This document shows, one piece after another, positions 18,421 to 27,169 of a DNA stretch of 64,000 nucleotides (position 1 is its first letter; the number at the start of each line of letters is the position of its first letter). Under the pieces are notes generated by a model. That model made no database searches. It was not told where the DNA came from and saw nothing but the letters and a program-made list of their open reading frames with translations. Source of the DNA: Sphingomonas sp. Ant H11 (GTDB lineage Bacteria > Pseudomonadota > Alphaproteobacteria > Sphingomonadales > Sphingomonadaceae); NCBI RefSeq assembly GCF_000797515.1, contig NZ_JSBN01000043.1, positions 1 to 64,000 on the forward strand, read 5' to 3'. The translations under genes were made by a program, and so were the position numbers.

Positions 18421-18724
18421 CGTCGCGCTCGACCCTCTTCAACGCCTTCCCGATGATCGTTCAAGATTCGCCCTCTCAGCCACGAAGCCCGCGCGCATCC
18501 TGCGGCTTGCTGGCGTCCCGTGACCAGGCTTGTTCCAACCCGCCAGGATCCATGGCGAGACAGTCAGAATTGGCTCGTAGGTTCCGCTGTGCTCAAGGTA
18601 GACGCGACGACGCCTTCAGTTGACTACAAAGTTTGCAAGACATCGTTCTGTTTTATGTATCGTCACCCTTGGTCGGTCGCGCAGTTCAGACGTTGAACAC
18701 GCGTTTGCGCCGACACGTGTCGAT
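18421..18724. other. Non-coding leader region upstream of ilvD
   Basis: 304 bases between the ilvD start and the terB stop. It holds Box C at 18622-18662 and, between the box and ilvD, about 200 bases in which I see no gene. The long distance from box to start leaves room for an untranslated leader. Confidence 0.5.
18622..18662 (-). promoter_or_regulatory. Shared regulatory element, copy C (upstream of ilvD)
   Basis: Contains ACTACAAAGTTTGCAAGACA and the imperfect dyad AAGACA-TCGT-TCTGTT at 18637-18652. The core ATCGTTCTGTTT is identical to copy B. It lies about 200 bases upstream of ilvD and downstream of the terB stop, so ilvD is the probable target. Agreement with copies A and B is too long to be chance, but binding by the LysR is inferred. 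Confidence 0.65.
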
Positions 18725-19191
18725 CTACGATGCGTCCGCAATACCGAATTCGGCGGCATCGAGCCCAAGGACCTCGCAGATGCGCAGGGCCGCCCGGCGC
18801 TCGTCAGCATCAAAGCCGCCATCGGCGGCGGCGATCGCGCAGCATGCCTCGACCAGCAAAGCCGGGTAGCGCGCCGCACCCTTGACCCTAGCGACGGCCT
18901 CGAACGCGGCGGCCTCGCCGCCTTTCCGGTCGGAGGTGAACCGCTCGGTCATCGCTTCGAAGGTGGCGGCGACATCGTCGAGTCCGAAGGCGGCGATCGG
19001 CTGGAATCCGCGGAGCAAGCCCAGCATCCGATCATGTTCCTCGGTCGTCACCCAGCCGTCAGCGTAGGCGACCAGCGCGCACCCCGCGACGATGCCCTCC
19101 ATCAGATGCTCGTTCCGCGCCTGTGAACCTCGTCGCCGAACTCTTCCCAGGAGCGTTTGGAGAAGCGGCCAAGCGAACGTCGATATGGCAT
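18725..19191 (-). CDS. TerB family tellurite resistance protein (frameshifted)
   Basis: TerB-like protein, 155 residues after correction. The N-terminus (MPYRRSLGRFSKRSWEEF, start ATG 19191 with an AAGGA site) and the TerB domain (MEGIVAGCALVAYADGWVT onward, with acidic loops YADGWVTTEEHD and AADGGFDADE) read in different frames. One missing base near 19103-19108 would restore GTSDLMEGIVAG. As written, translation would stop at TGATG and could restart at the overlapping ATG 19102. Last gene of the terC-zinc ribbon-terB operon; the exact role in metal or oxyanion stress is unclear. Confidence 0.85.
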
Positions 19192-19240
19192 GGTCTGTCC
19201 TTTCGTGATTGGGCCTTTGGGCGCTGACTGTGATTGCTGG

Positions 19241-19528
19241 TCAGTCGAAAATGTCGAAGATGCTGGACCGTTTTTTCTTGCGCCGATAGCCGTCGTCATC
19301 GTCCCAGTCGCGCTGGCCGTCGTGACGCTGTTCGAACGCTGATCGTGGCGATTGGCCATGCACCGGCCGGTCGTCGGGTTCGGCTTCACGCCCCCCAGCA
19401 AGCAGTTTTTCAAGTTCGCCACGATCGAGCCAGACGCCTCGGCAGGTCGGGCAGATGTCGAACTCGATGCCGGACCGCTGTACGGTCTGCATCGATCCGT
19501 TGTCGTTGGGGCACAGCAGCAGGGGCAT
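19241..19528 (-). CDS. TFIIB-type zinc ribbon protein
   Basis: A 95-residue protein with a zf-TFIIB domain at residues 1-45: Cys6, then CPTCRGVWLDRGELEKLL (Cys26/Cys29), the usual signature of this family. A charged linker and a basic/aromatic tail (KKKRSSIFDIFD) follow. Its ATG overlaps the terC stop (TGATG), so the two are coupled. Small zinc ribbon proteins next to terC/terB are common, but the function is not known. Confidence 0.87.
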   Translation of the reverse strand: MPLLLCPNDNGSMQTVQRSGIEFDICPTCRGVWLDRGELEKLLAGGREAEPDDRPVHGQSPRSAFEQRHDGQRDWDDDDGYRRKKKRSSIFDIFD

Positions 19529-20517
19529 CAGGATTCTCCTGTCAGGGTGGGGACGGGATTGCGGGTGCGCCAGAGGGAATAGGCGATGCCCGAAGCGAGG
19601 ATCGCGAAGGTGACCCCGAGCGACCAGGCCGGTGGGAACTTTGTAAGTCCGAGCAGGTCAGCGACGAAGATCTTCGAACCGATGAAGATCAGCAGCACCG
19701 CCAGCGCCTGCTTCAGATAGGCGAAGCGGTGCAGCACCGCCGCCAGCGCGAAATACAGCGCGCGCAGTCCCAGGATCGCGAAGATATTCGAGGTGTAGAC
19801 GATGTAGGGATCGGTCGTGATCGCGAAGATCGCCGGCACGGAGTCGACCGCGAAGATCACGTCGGCGATCTCGATCAGGATGAGCGCGAGGAACAACGGC
19901 GTCATGTAGCGCACGAGCTTGCCGGTTTTGGGATCGGGCAGCTTCACGAGAAAGCGCTCGCCGTGCAGCTCGTCCGTAACGCGGAAACGGCGGCGGACGA
20001 ACTTCAGCACCGGGTTGGCGGCTAGGTCCATTTCCTTGTCGCCGAAGGCGAGCATCTTGATGCCGGTTAGGATCAGAAATCCGGCGAACAGGTAGAGCAC
20101 CCAGCCGAACTCGGCGACGAGCGTTGCCCCGATGCCGATCATGATCGCGCGCAGCACGATCACGCCCAGAATGCCCCAGAACAGCACGCGGTGCTGATAC
20201 TGGCGCGGCACCGCGAAGAACCCGAAGATCAGCGCGATGACGAAGACGTTGTCGAGCGCGAGGCTCTTCTCGACCACGAAGCCGGTGAGATACTGGATGC
20301 CGGCAGTCTCACCCAGCTGCCACCAGACGAGGCCCGCAAATCCTACACCCAGAGCAAGATAGCCTGCCGAAAGCGCTAGGCTCTCGCCGACGCCGATCTC
20401 CTTCTGCTTGCGATGCAGGACGCCGAGGTCGAGCGCCAGCAGCACGCCAACTATCGCGACGAAGCCGAGCCACATCCAGGCGGGCTTGCCGAGCCACTCA
20501 AGAAACAGAAATTCCAA
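19528..20517 (-). CDS. TerC family integral membrane protein
   Basis: A 329-residue polytopic membrane protein of the TerC/Alx family (about nine hydrophobic segments, conserved acidic membrane positions in VEKSLALDNVFV and ADVIFAVDSVPAI). Family members handle manganese or are linked to tellurite resistance and alkaline response; which applies here cannot be read. The TTG at 20517 is chosen because AAAGGAGG lies 7 bases upstream and the N-terminus then matches the family; upstream in-frame starts add 67 odd residues. First gene of the operon. Confidence 0.9.
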   Translation of the reverse strand: MEFLFLEWLGKPAWMWLGFVAIVGVLLALDLGVLHRKQKEIGVGESLALSAGYLALGVGFAGLVWWQLGETAGIQYLTGFVVEKSLALDNVFVIALIFGFFAVPRQYQHRVLFWGILGVIVLRAIMIGIGATLVAEFGWVLYLFAGFLILTGIKMLAFGDKEMDLAANPVLKFVRRRFRVTDELHGERFLVKLPDPKTGKLVRYMTPLFLALILIEIADVIFAVDSVPAIFAITTDPYIVYTSNIFAILGLRALYFALAAVLHRFAYLKQALAVLLIFIGSKIFVADLLGLTKFPPAWSLGVTFAILASGIAYSLWRTRNPVPTLTGES

Positions 20518-20564
20518 ATACCGCCTCCTTTTACGGAGCGCAGCTCGAGCGGGAGCGGTGAACA

Positions 20565-20601
20565 TCGGACCCGGGCATCGAGCGCACTCGATGCGGTCCG
20601 A
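20565..20601 (-). promoter_or_regulatory. Stable hairpin in terC leader
   Basis: Inverted repeat with outer arms TCGGACC/GGTCCGA and inner arms GCATCGAG/CTCGATGC, a three-base bulge and a four-base loop. It lies about 50 bases upstream of the terC TTG start. TerC genes are often under manganese or pH riboregulation, but I do not see the conserved yybP-ykoY core here, so function is open. Confidence 0.45.
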
Positions 20602-20755
20602 CATCACGATCATCAGGATCGCCAGAGGGGCCCGGCCCGCAATCCGCACATAGGAGCAGTCAAGTGACGTTACAAGAGGACGCCAACAACCGACGCATGA
20701 GCAAGCACGCGTCGACACGATTCACGCTTGGCTGTTTAGTTTCGTTGCGGTCAAT

Positions 20756-22134
20756 ATGACCTGCGGTTTGCTTGGCCCAGGGTGCCAGCTCCGCTATACT
20801 TCGTACGAACGGGCTGGCTACTCGGTGGCGCCTTCGCCTGGATCGCGGGAGGAGCGGATCGTGGTTGGACAGGTTCCGGAAAAACCCCGGCCACGCAAGG
20901 CGGCTAACCTATTCTCGTCGCAGTATGCGAAAACCGCGGGCCTATCCAAATCGCGGCTGATTCGAATGCACGACAGCCTTGGCCGCCATGTGGATAGCGG
21001 CCAGTTGCCCGGCTTGGTGGCGGTGGTCGCTCGACGAGGCTCGGAGCACGTCGATACCATCGGAACCCTAGGGTTTGACACCGCGGCATCGATGCAGCGC
21101 GACACGATCTTCCGCATGGCTTCGGTGACAAAGGTGATCACCGCGGTGGCGACGATGATCCTGGTCGAGGAATGCCGGCTCAGGCTGGACGATCCGGTCG
21201 ACGAATTCCTCCCGGAGCTGGCGAACCGACAGGTTCTGCGCACGATCAACAGCGCGCTCGAAGACACGGTCCCTGCCACACGCCCAATTACGTTGCGCGA
21301 CCTGCTGACCTATCGCTCAGGCTATGGTGAAGTCCGGTTTCTCTCGCCTACCTGTCCCCTGCAGGCGGCTATGACCGAGGCCCGCCTGCCGCTCAGCACA
21401 TTCTACTTTCCGGGAACGCCTGACGAGTATCTGCAGGCGTTGGGACGCCTGCCGCTTGCCAGCCAGCCTGGCGAGCGGTGGCTATATCACGCGAGCGCCG
21501 AGATTCTGGGCGTGCTGATCGCGCGTGCGTCCGGCATGCCGCTGTCGGACTTTCTACGGGCGCGCATCTTTGAGCCGCTGGGTATGATCGATAGCGGGTT
21601 CACGCTGCCGGAGACCAAGCTCGAGCGGGTGGCGACCTGCTATCAGACGGACTTCGTCACCGGCGTCATCACCCCCCTTGAAGAGGCGCGTGTCGCACTC
21701 CTGGCGCAACTCTGCGCGTTCGAATCGGGCGCCGGCGACCAGTTCGTGTCCACCGCCAACGACATGCTCGCATTCGGCCGCATGCTGCTGAACCATGGTG
21801 CCTACGGAAAGGAGCGGATCCTGTCCCGATTGTCGATCGAGGCGATGACTACGGACCATTTGACGGCCGACCAAAAGCGGCGTCGCCATTCTTTCCGAGA
21901 TTCTGGGGCTCACGCGGCTGGGGGCTCGGCGTTTCGATTGTAACCCGGCGTGACGACGTGGCCAGCGTGCCCGGACGCTACGGCTGGGATGGGGTCTTCA
22001 GCACGTCGCTGTACATCGACCCCGTTGAGGACTTGGTCGGCATCCTGATGGCGCAATGCCGACCGGGTGCCCTCGCGCTGCATCCGGTAGTGCTGGATTT
22101 CTGGACCTCCGCGTATCAGGCGATCGATGATTGA
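20756..22134 (+). CDS. Serine hydrolase / beta-lactamase-like (CubicO), frameshifted
   Basis: Penicillin-binding-like serine hydrolase of the AmpC/CubicO family, 459 residues when corrected. The SxxK motif is in FRMASVTKVITAVA, the second motif is YHAS in WLYHASAEILGVLIA, and the end reads SPFFPRFWGSRGWGLGVSIV then FSTSLYIDP. The frame changes near 21876 (DQK to ASPFFP); one missing G in AAAAGCGGCG explains it. As written the protein stops at 21943 and loses the last strands. The ATG at 20756 has no clear ribosome site, so the true N-terminus may be further in. No signal peptide is evident. Substrate unknown. Confidence 0.82.
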
Positions 22135-22623
22135 GTCGGAAGCCTAGCTCAGATGGATAATCGTCAGGTCCTCAGCGGAAATCTGGGGGGGGGACGAATC
22201 GCCAGACCTATGCGGCTCAATGCCGATCGCGCGAAACGGGGGCGAGCCGACTCTGGTGTTTCTTCATTGGTATCTCATCCGCCAACTCGTCGATCACCGG
22301 GGACGCCGGCGATCGTTGCCTTGGCAGTCCTCCGCGAAACGTTAACTGGTGGTGCGGGTGGCCGGGGTCGAACCGGCACTCCTCTCGGAACTGGATTTTG
22401 AAGTGGATCGTGTGGTCAAACGGGCTAAATTTCCACGGACGGCGACTCTTCGAATATGAGCCGAAGGCTGAGTGTACGCTCTTGGACGACACCTGCCCTC
22501 CGGGACCACCCGTCCAATTTGCACGCTACGGCCCGATATTTCCGCACACGTTCACGCCGGGGCTTCAAAGCGGAAGATCTATCGCCTTCTATCTTCACAA
22601 GAGCAAAAGCGTGGAGATAGAGT
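22135..22623. other. Non-coding junction region with tRNA fragment
   Basis: 489 bases between the serine hydrolase and the AlpA-like gene. The only structure I can support is the tRNA-Leu 3' fragment at 22350-22402. Open frames here are short and do not resemble proteins. A run of eight G near 22186-22193 is a likely place for sequence error. Confidence 0.5.
22350..22402 (-). tRNA. 3' half of tRNA-Leu(CAA), truncated (likely att site)
   Basis: On the minus strand, 53 bases read from the anticodon loop TTCAAAA through the 3' anticodon strand TCCAG, a long class II variable arm, a perfect T arm (GCCGG TTCGACC CCGGC) and the acceptor strand ending CACCCGCACCA. The expected 5' strand CTGGA and everything before it are absent, so this is a fragment, not a gene. 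Tyrosine integrases often use exactly this 3' half as the attachment site. No complete tRNA-Leu is in the window. Confidence 0.8.
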
Positions 22624-22893
22624 ATGAGTGCTGCCCCGCATGTCGCCCGCAGAACAATTCGTCGGCAGCAGTTGCGGGAGATCGTGCCGCTTGCCGACAG
22701 CACGATCTACGATATGGAGCAGCGAGGAGAGTTCCCGCAGCGCTTCTATCTCACCTCGCGCTGCGTCGTCTGGGACTTAGCAGAGGTCGAAGCCTGGCTC
22801 GACACTCGACGCCACGCCTCTCGGGCTAACACCGCTAAGCGCGCTCCCTGTCCCGATGTGAGATTGCGCCGTTCGCGGCCCGTCAAACACTAG
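22624..22893 (+). CDS. AlpA-like DNA-binding regulator
   Basis: An 89-residue protein with a MerR/AlpA-type winged helix: RRQQLREIVPLADSTIYDM followed by GEFPQRFYLTSRCVVWDLAEVEAWL. AlpA-like proteins act as excisionase or integrase activators of P4-like elements. The ATG at 22624 follows a GGAGATAG site. It converges with the integrase, their ends overlapping by 11 bases, the usual arrangement in such islands. The basic tail after residue 63 is variable. Confidence 0.82.
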   Translation: MSAAPHVARRTIRRQQLREIVPLADSTIYDMEQRGEFPQRFYLTSRCVVWDLAEVEAWLDTRRHASRANTAKRAPCPDVRLRRSRPVKH

Positions 22894-24139
22894 GCTCAAG
22901 CTCAAGCAGCTCCATCGTGGCGGGGAGCAAAGTCGGAACATACTTCCGCCCCAAGACCCAGGCGTCCACCAGATTGGACCACTCCTGCATCATGTGCCGG
23001 CGTTGATGCTCGTACTCCGCCTTGTTGTAGACACCCCGCGAGGACCTTCCGTCTTCGTGCGCCAGGCACTTCTCGATCCAGTCACTGTTGAAGCCGAGCT
23101 CATTCAACAGGGTCGAGCCTGTGCGTCGAAGATCGTGAACAGTGAAGGATTCGAGTGGCAGCCCCTCCTTTTTCGCTCTGACAACGACTGCGGTCGTGAT
23201 CCGGTTGAACGTCGCCCGCGACATCGGAGCGTCAGCGTCATATCGCGACGGAAGGACATACCGCGAGTTGCCCGCGCAAGTTTTCAGGGCGATGAAGATG
23301 TCGACGGCCTGCTGTGACAGGTAGACATTGTGTGCCTTCGACCGCTTCATTCGCTCCTTGGGTATCGCCCAGACGGCGTTCTCGAAATCGACCTCATCCC
23401 AAGTCGCGTCCTGCAGTTCGCTTTTCCGGACCATCGTCAGAAGGAAGAGCTTCATCCCCAGCCTTACAGTCGGCAGGGTCGGTACATGCTCGAGTTGACC
23501 GAGCATGATGCGTATCTCCGCAGGAGACAGCGAACGGTCTTTCGATACGAAGGTCGCGATGGACGCGGGCCCAACTTCATCTGCCGGATTCGCGACCTTC
23601 TCGCCATGCAAGATCGCGAACGCAAAGATCAGCTTCACGATGTCCCGCACATGGACGGCCGTGGCTGGAGCCCCGCGTTCTTTCACTTTCCCGCACATCA
23701 TGCGGAGATCGTCGGGCATGATCTCTGTCAGAAGCCTGTTTCGAAACGTCGGCAAGATGTCGCGCTCATAGATCGAGCGCCGCATGGCGCGTGTACTCTC
23801 TGCCATGCGCGACTCCTGGAACCATTTTTCGCCGAACTCGCCGAACCGCTTCGCCTCCTTCAGCCGCCGCTTGTGATGCTGCTTCTCTTGAGCAGGGGAC
23901 CGGCCCTCTGAAATGGCCCGCTTCGCATCGATCAGCTTCTCGCGAGCCCTGGCAAGCGAGAGGCCATCTGGGCCGTATCGGCCGAGCGTCAGCGTCTCGC
24001 GACGTCCGTTGAGGCGGTAGTCATATCGGAACACGATCGCCCCCGACGGCTGCACCACAACGTACATACCGTCACGATCGCTCACCTTGTATAATTTTTT
24101 CTGTGATCTCAGTGCCTTAATCGCAGCGTCAGTGAGCAT
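22883..24139 (-). CDS. P4-type tyrosine integrase (DUF4102)
   Basis: A 418-residue site-specific recombinase. The N-terminal DUF4102 arm-binding domain (1-90) is followed by a core-binding domain and a catalytic domain with Arg238 (MVRKSEL), His335 and Arg338 (HDLRRTG), His361 (CLAHE) and Tyr371 (VYNKAEY). ATG 24139 has a GGAGG site upstream; an earlier in-frame ATG adds 14 residues. The gene starts 318 bases from the 3' end of guaA, with five arm-like repeats between. Integrases of this class that insert at guaA are well known, so guaA is the probable attachment gene. Appears intact. Confidence 0.92.
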   Translation of the reverse strand: MLTDAAIKALRSQKKLYKVSDRDGMYVVVQPSGAIVFRYDYRLNGRRETLTLGRYGPDGLSLARAREKLIDAKRAISEGRSPAQEKQHHKRRLKEAKRFGEFGEKWFQESRMAESTRAMRRSIYERDILPTFRNRLLTEIMPDDLRMMCGKVKERGAPATAVHVRDIVKLIFAFAILHGEKVANPADEVGPASIATFVSKDRSLSPAEIRIMLGQLEHVPTLPTVRLGMKLFLLTMVRKSELQDATWDEVDFENAVWAIPKERMKRSKAHNVYLSQQAVDIFIALKTCAGNSRYVLPSRYDADAPMSRATFNRITTAVVVRAKKEGLPLESFTVHDLRRTGSTLLNELGFNSDWIEKCLAHEDGRSSRGVYNKAEYEHQRRHMMQEWSNLVDAWVLGRKYVPTLLPATMELLELEPSV

Positions 24140-24457
24140 GGGGGCCTCCAAAACCGTGCAAAAACTGGAGAGAGGCGCCAATTATACCGTCAGGCCAAAA
24201 CAGGTGATGCTAGAAGCATGATTCCCGTTTTATATCAGCCTTCTAGTGCCAGAAAAAATACCGTCAGCAGCTCTCTTAACCCTGACGGTATCGCAAAATC
24301 CCAGGTCGGACAAGTTTCCCCATACCGTCTGCTATACCGTCAAATCGGAGCAATGCCCCTCGATAGAGAGCGATAGACGCTGATACGATTATCGTTATAT
24401 TTCAATGTTTTATGTCGTGTTGGAGCGTACAAACGGATACTGTCGGAGGGGCAGAAA
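24140..24457. repeat. ATACCGTC repeats between integrase and guaA
   Basis: Four direct copies of ATACCGTC at 24184, 24258, 24322 and 24334 and one inverted copy at 24282-24291 (three of the five extend to ATACCGTCAG). The stretch is AT-rich compared with its surroundings and contains no gene. The pattern fits integrase arm-type binding sites beside an attachment core; the integrase promoter should also be here. Confidence 0.72.
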
Positions 24458-24478
24458 TCATTCCCACTCGATCGTGCC
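24458..24478 (-). other. Probable attachment site core at guaA 3' end
   Basis: The last seven codons of guaA (Gly-Thr-Ile-Glu-Trp-Glu-stop). The 3' end of guaA is an established hotspot for islands with this integrase class. The matching second copy at the far end of the element is not in the window, so the exact core and its length cannot be defined. Confidence 0.5.
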
Positions 24479-26014
24479 GGGCGGCTTGCTCGTATAGTCA
24501 TAGGTAACGCGGTTGATGCCCTTGACCTCGTTGACGATCCGCGTCGCCACGCGCGGCAGGAAGTCACCCGGGAACTGGAATGCCTCGGCGGTCATGCCAT
24601 CGGTCGAGGTGACGGCGCGCAGCGCCAGCACATTGTCATAGGTGCGCCCGTCGCCCATCACGCCGACGCTGCGCACCGGCAGCAGCACCGCGAACGCCTG
24701 CCAGATCGTGTCGTAGAGGCCCGCCGCGCGGATTTCCTCGAGATAGATCGCATCGGCCTTGCGCAGGATGTCGCAGCGTTCCTTGGTCACTTCGCCCGGA
24801 ATGCGGATCGCGAGGCCCGGCCCGGGGAACGGATGCCGCCCGACAAACGCTTCGGTCAGCCCCAATTCGCGGCCCAGCGCGCGCACTTCGTCCTTGAACA
24901 GTTCGCGCAGCGGCTCGACCAACTGCATGTTCATCCGCGCGGGCAGGCCGCCGACATTGTGGTGGCTCTTGATCGTCACCGACGGGCCACCGGTGAAGCT
25001 CACGCTTTCGATCACGTCGGGGTAGAGCGTGCCTTGCGCGAGGAAATCGGCCCCGCCCACCTTTTTGGCCTCGGCCTCGAAGATATCGATGAACGCCGCG
25101 CCGATGAACTTGCGCTTGGCCTCGGGATCGGTGACGCCCGCCAGCCCTTCGAGGAAGGTCGCCTCGGCATCCACATGCACCAGCGGGATGTTGTAATGGT
25201 TGCGGAACAGCGAGACGACTTGCTCGGCCTCGCCGCTGCGCATCAGGCCGTGATCGACGAACACGCAGGTGAGTTGCGCGCCAATCGCCTCATGGATCAA
25301 CACGGCGGCGACCGCACTGTCGACACCGCCCGACAGGCCGCAAATCACCCGCCCCTTGCCCACCTGCGCGCGGATCTCGGCGATCTTGGCGGCGCGGAAT
25401 TCGGCCATCGTCCAGTCACCGGTCAGGCCGCAGACGTGCCGCGCGAAATTGGCGATCAGCTTGGCGCCATCGGGCGTGTGCGCCACTTCCATGTGGAATT
25501 GCGTGGCGTAATATTTGCGCGCTTCGTCCGCGACGACCGCGATCGGCGAACCGGGGCTGACCGCGACCGGGCGGAAGCCGGGGGCGAGCGCGGTCACCTT
25601 GTCGCCATGGCTCATCCACACAGTGTGCTTTTCGCCCGGCTGCCACACGCCGTCGAACAGCGCGCAATGGTCGGTCACTTCGATTACGGCATGACCGAAC
25701 TCGCCACTTTCGCCGAGCGTCACGCTGCCGCCCAACTGGTGCATCAGCACTTGCTGGCCATAGCAAATGCCCATGATCGGCACGCCGCTATCGAGAATCG
25801 CCTGCGGGATACGCGGCGATCCTTCCTCCAGAACCGAAGCCGGGCTGCCCGAGAGGATCACGCCTTTGGGGCTCATCCGGGCGAAGGCCGCATCGGCGGT
25901 GGTGAAGGGAGCGATCTCGCTGTAGACGCCAGCCTCACGCACGCGCCGCGCGATCAATTGCGTTACCTGGCTGCCGAAATCGACGATGAGGATGGAGTCG
26001 GTCTGATGGGTCAT
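24458..26014 (-). CDS. guaA: GMP synthase (glutamine-hydrolysing)
   Basis: Converts XMP to GMP using glutamine and ATP. The 518-residue protein has an N-terminal class I glutamine amidotransferase domain (catalytic Cys in GICYGQQ, His/Glu in the QFHMEVAHT region), an ATP pyrophosphatase domain with P-loop [12 protein letters not shown], and the C-terminal dimerisation domain ending GTIEWE. The ATG at 26014 gives the standard start ([12 protein letters not shown]). It is divergent from the PRMT-like gene, 50 bases apart. The reading frame is intact through the probable insertion site. Confidence 0.97.
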   Translation of the reverse strand: MTHQTDSILIVDFGSQVTQLIARRVREAGVYSEIAPFTTADAAFARMSPKGVILSGSPASVLEEGSPRIPQAILDSGVPIMGICYGQQVLMHQLGGSVTLGESGEFGHAVIEVTDHCALFDGVWQPGEKHTVWMSHGDKVTALAPGFRPVAVSPGSPIAVVADEARKYYATQFHMEVAHTPDGAKLIANFARHVCGLTGDWTMAEFRAAKIAEIRAQVGKGRVICGLSGGVDSAVAAVLIHEAIGAQLTCVFVDHGLMRSGEAEQVVSLFRNHYNIPLVHVDAEATFLEGLAGVTDPEAKRKFIGAAFIDIFEAEAKKVGGADFLAQGTLYPDVIESVSFTGGPSVTIKSHHNVGGLPARMNMQLVEPLRELFKDEVRALGRELGLTEAFVGRHPFPGPGLAIRIPGEVTKERCDILRKADAIYLEEIRAAGLYDTIWQAFAVLLPVRSVGVMGDGRTYDNVLALRAVTSTDGMTAEAFQFPGDFLPRVATRIVNEVKGINRVTYDYTSKPPGTIEWE

Positions 26015-26064
26015 GCGGCCAGATAGCAGATACGCGCGGCGGGGGGAAGAGCTTTGGAAACGGC

Positions 26065-27144
26065 ATGAACAACAAGCGAGGCATGAAAGCGGTAGCGCGC
26101 GCCGGTTTCGAACCGATGGTGGAGGCCGCCGGGCGGGACGGGCGCAAACTCGCCGCGCTCGCCGGGCTTGCATCGAAGATCGGACTGCGCGGCCGGGTTT
26201 TTCCGCTGGCGACCGAAGCCCGCGCGCTCGCCCCCGATGACGGGGAGGTCGCCGCGCGCACTCAGCAATTGATTGGGCAAAGCGTGCCGCGCTGGCATTT
26301 CAATATGCTGCGCGACGAACCGCGCAACGCCGCTTTCGATGCCGCAATCCGGCGAGCGGTGACGCCGGGCACGCATGTGCTCGATATCGGCGCGGGCAGC
26401 GGCCTGCTGTCGATGATGGCCGCGCGCGCCGGCGCGGGGCGCGTTGTTGCGTGCGAGGAAAACCCCGCAATCGCCGATTCCGCGACGCGCATCGTCGCCG
26501 CCAATGGCTATGCCGACCGTATTCGCGTCGTCACCGGCAATTCGACCGAACTTGATCTCGAATCCGATCTCGAGGGCCGCGCCGATGTGATCGTGTCCGA
26601 AATCGTCTCGAACAACCTGCTCGCCGAAGGTGTGCTGAACACGCTGGCGGATGCGGCATCGCGGTTGCTGGCTCCCGGCGGGCAGATGATCCCACAGGGC
26701 GGCGCAGTGATGGTCGCGTTGGCCAATTGGAGCGGAGCGGCTCAAACCCACATGGCGGAGGTCGCCGGGTTCGATCTCGACGGGTTCAACACGCTGGCGC
26801 AGGTGCCGCGCAACGTCGCAGTCAGCGACGCGACGCTCTCACTACACAGCGCGCCCGCCGCCTTGTTGGCGTTCGATTTCACCGGCAAGGCCGCGCGCGA
26901 GCCGCACCGTGCCGAAACGACGCTGGTCAGCGACGGCACGCCCGTCTGCGGGATCGTGCAGTGGATCCGGCTCGATCTCGACGCCGAGGGCACCTATGAG
27001 AACCGCCCGGGCCCCGCCGCCAAATCGCATTGGGGTGCGCAATTCTATCCGTTCGACACGCCGCTCGATCTTCCAGCGGGCACCCCGGTGCGGATCGCCG
27101 GGGTGCATGACGGCAACCAATTGCTGGTGTGGCGGGAGGGGTAA
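26065..27144 (+). CDS. PRMT-like class I SAM methyltransferase
   Basis: A 359-residue SAM-dependent methyltransferase. Motif I is [19 protein letters not shown]; the acidic motif that ends the next strand is VACEENPA, and the substrate loop [15 protein letters not shown] resembles the double-E loop of protein arginine methyltransferases. A beta-barrel-like C-terminal half ([11 protein letters not shown]) also fits PRMTs. Bacterial members are often labelled L11 methyltransferase, which I do not think is right here. Convergent with the prolyl oligopeptidase gene, 25 bases apart. Substrate unknown. Confidence 0.75.
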   Translation: MNNKRGMKAVARAGFEPMVEAAGRDGRKLAALAGLASKIGLRGRVFPLATEARALAPDDGEVAARTQQLIGQSVPRWHFNMLRDEPRNAAFDAAIRRAVTPGTHVLDIGAGSGLLSMMAARAGAGRVVACEENPAIADSATRIVAANGYADRIRVVTGNSTELDLESDLEGRADVIVSEIVSNNLLAEGVLNTLADAASRLLAPGGQMIPQGGAVMVALANWSGAAQTHMAEVAGFDLDGFNTLAQVPRNVAVSDATLSLHSAPAALLAFDFTGKAAREPHRAETTLVSDGTPVCGIVQWIRLDLDAEGTYENRPGPAAKSHWGAQFYPFDTPLDLPAGTPVRIAGVHDGNQLLVWREG

Positions 27145-27169
27145 GCCTCCCCCCACCCTGCCGCGCGGC

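Noticed and set aside
20520-20660. yybP-ykoY manganese riboswitch in front of terC
   Set aside because: The conserved internal loops of that class are not recognisable; only simple hairpins are seen.
22141-22200. tRNA-like D-arm (TAGCTCAGATGGATAA) after the serine hydrolase
   Set aside because: No anticodon stem, T arm or acceptor pairing can be built around it, and it ends in a run of G. Not supported as a tRNA gene.
24833-26026. Long plus-strand open frame opposite guaA (397 codons), and similar long frames opposite dabA, the peptidase and fusA
   Set aside because: They are mirror frames caused by GC-rich codon use of well-identified genes and resemble no protein.
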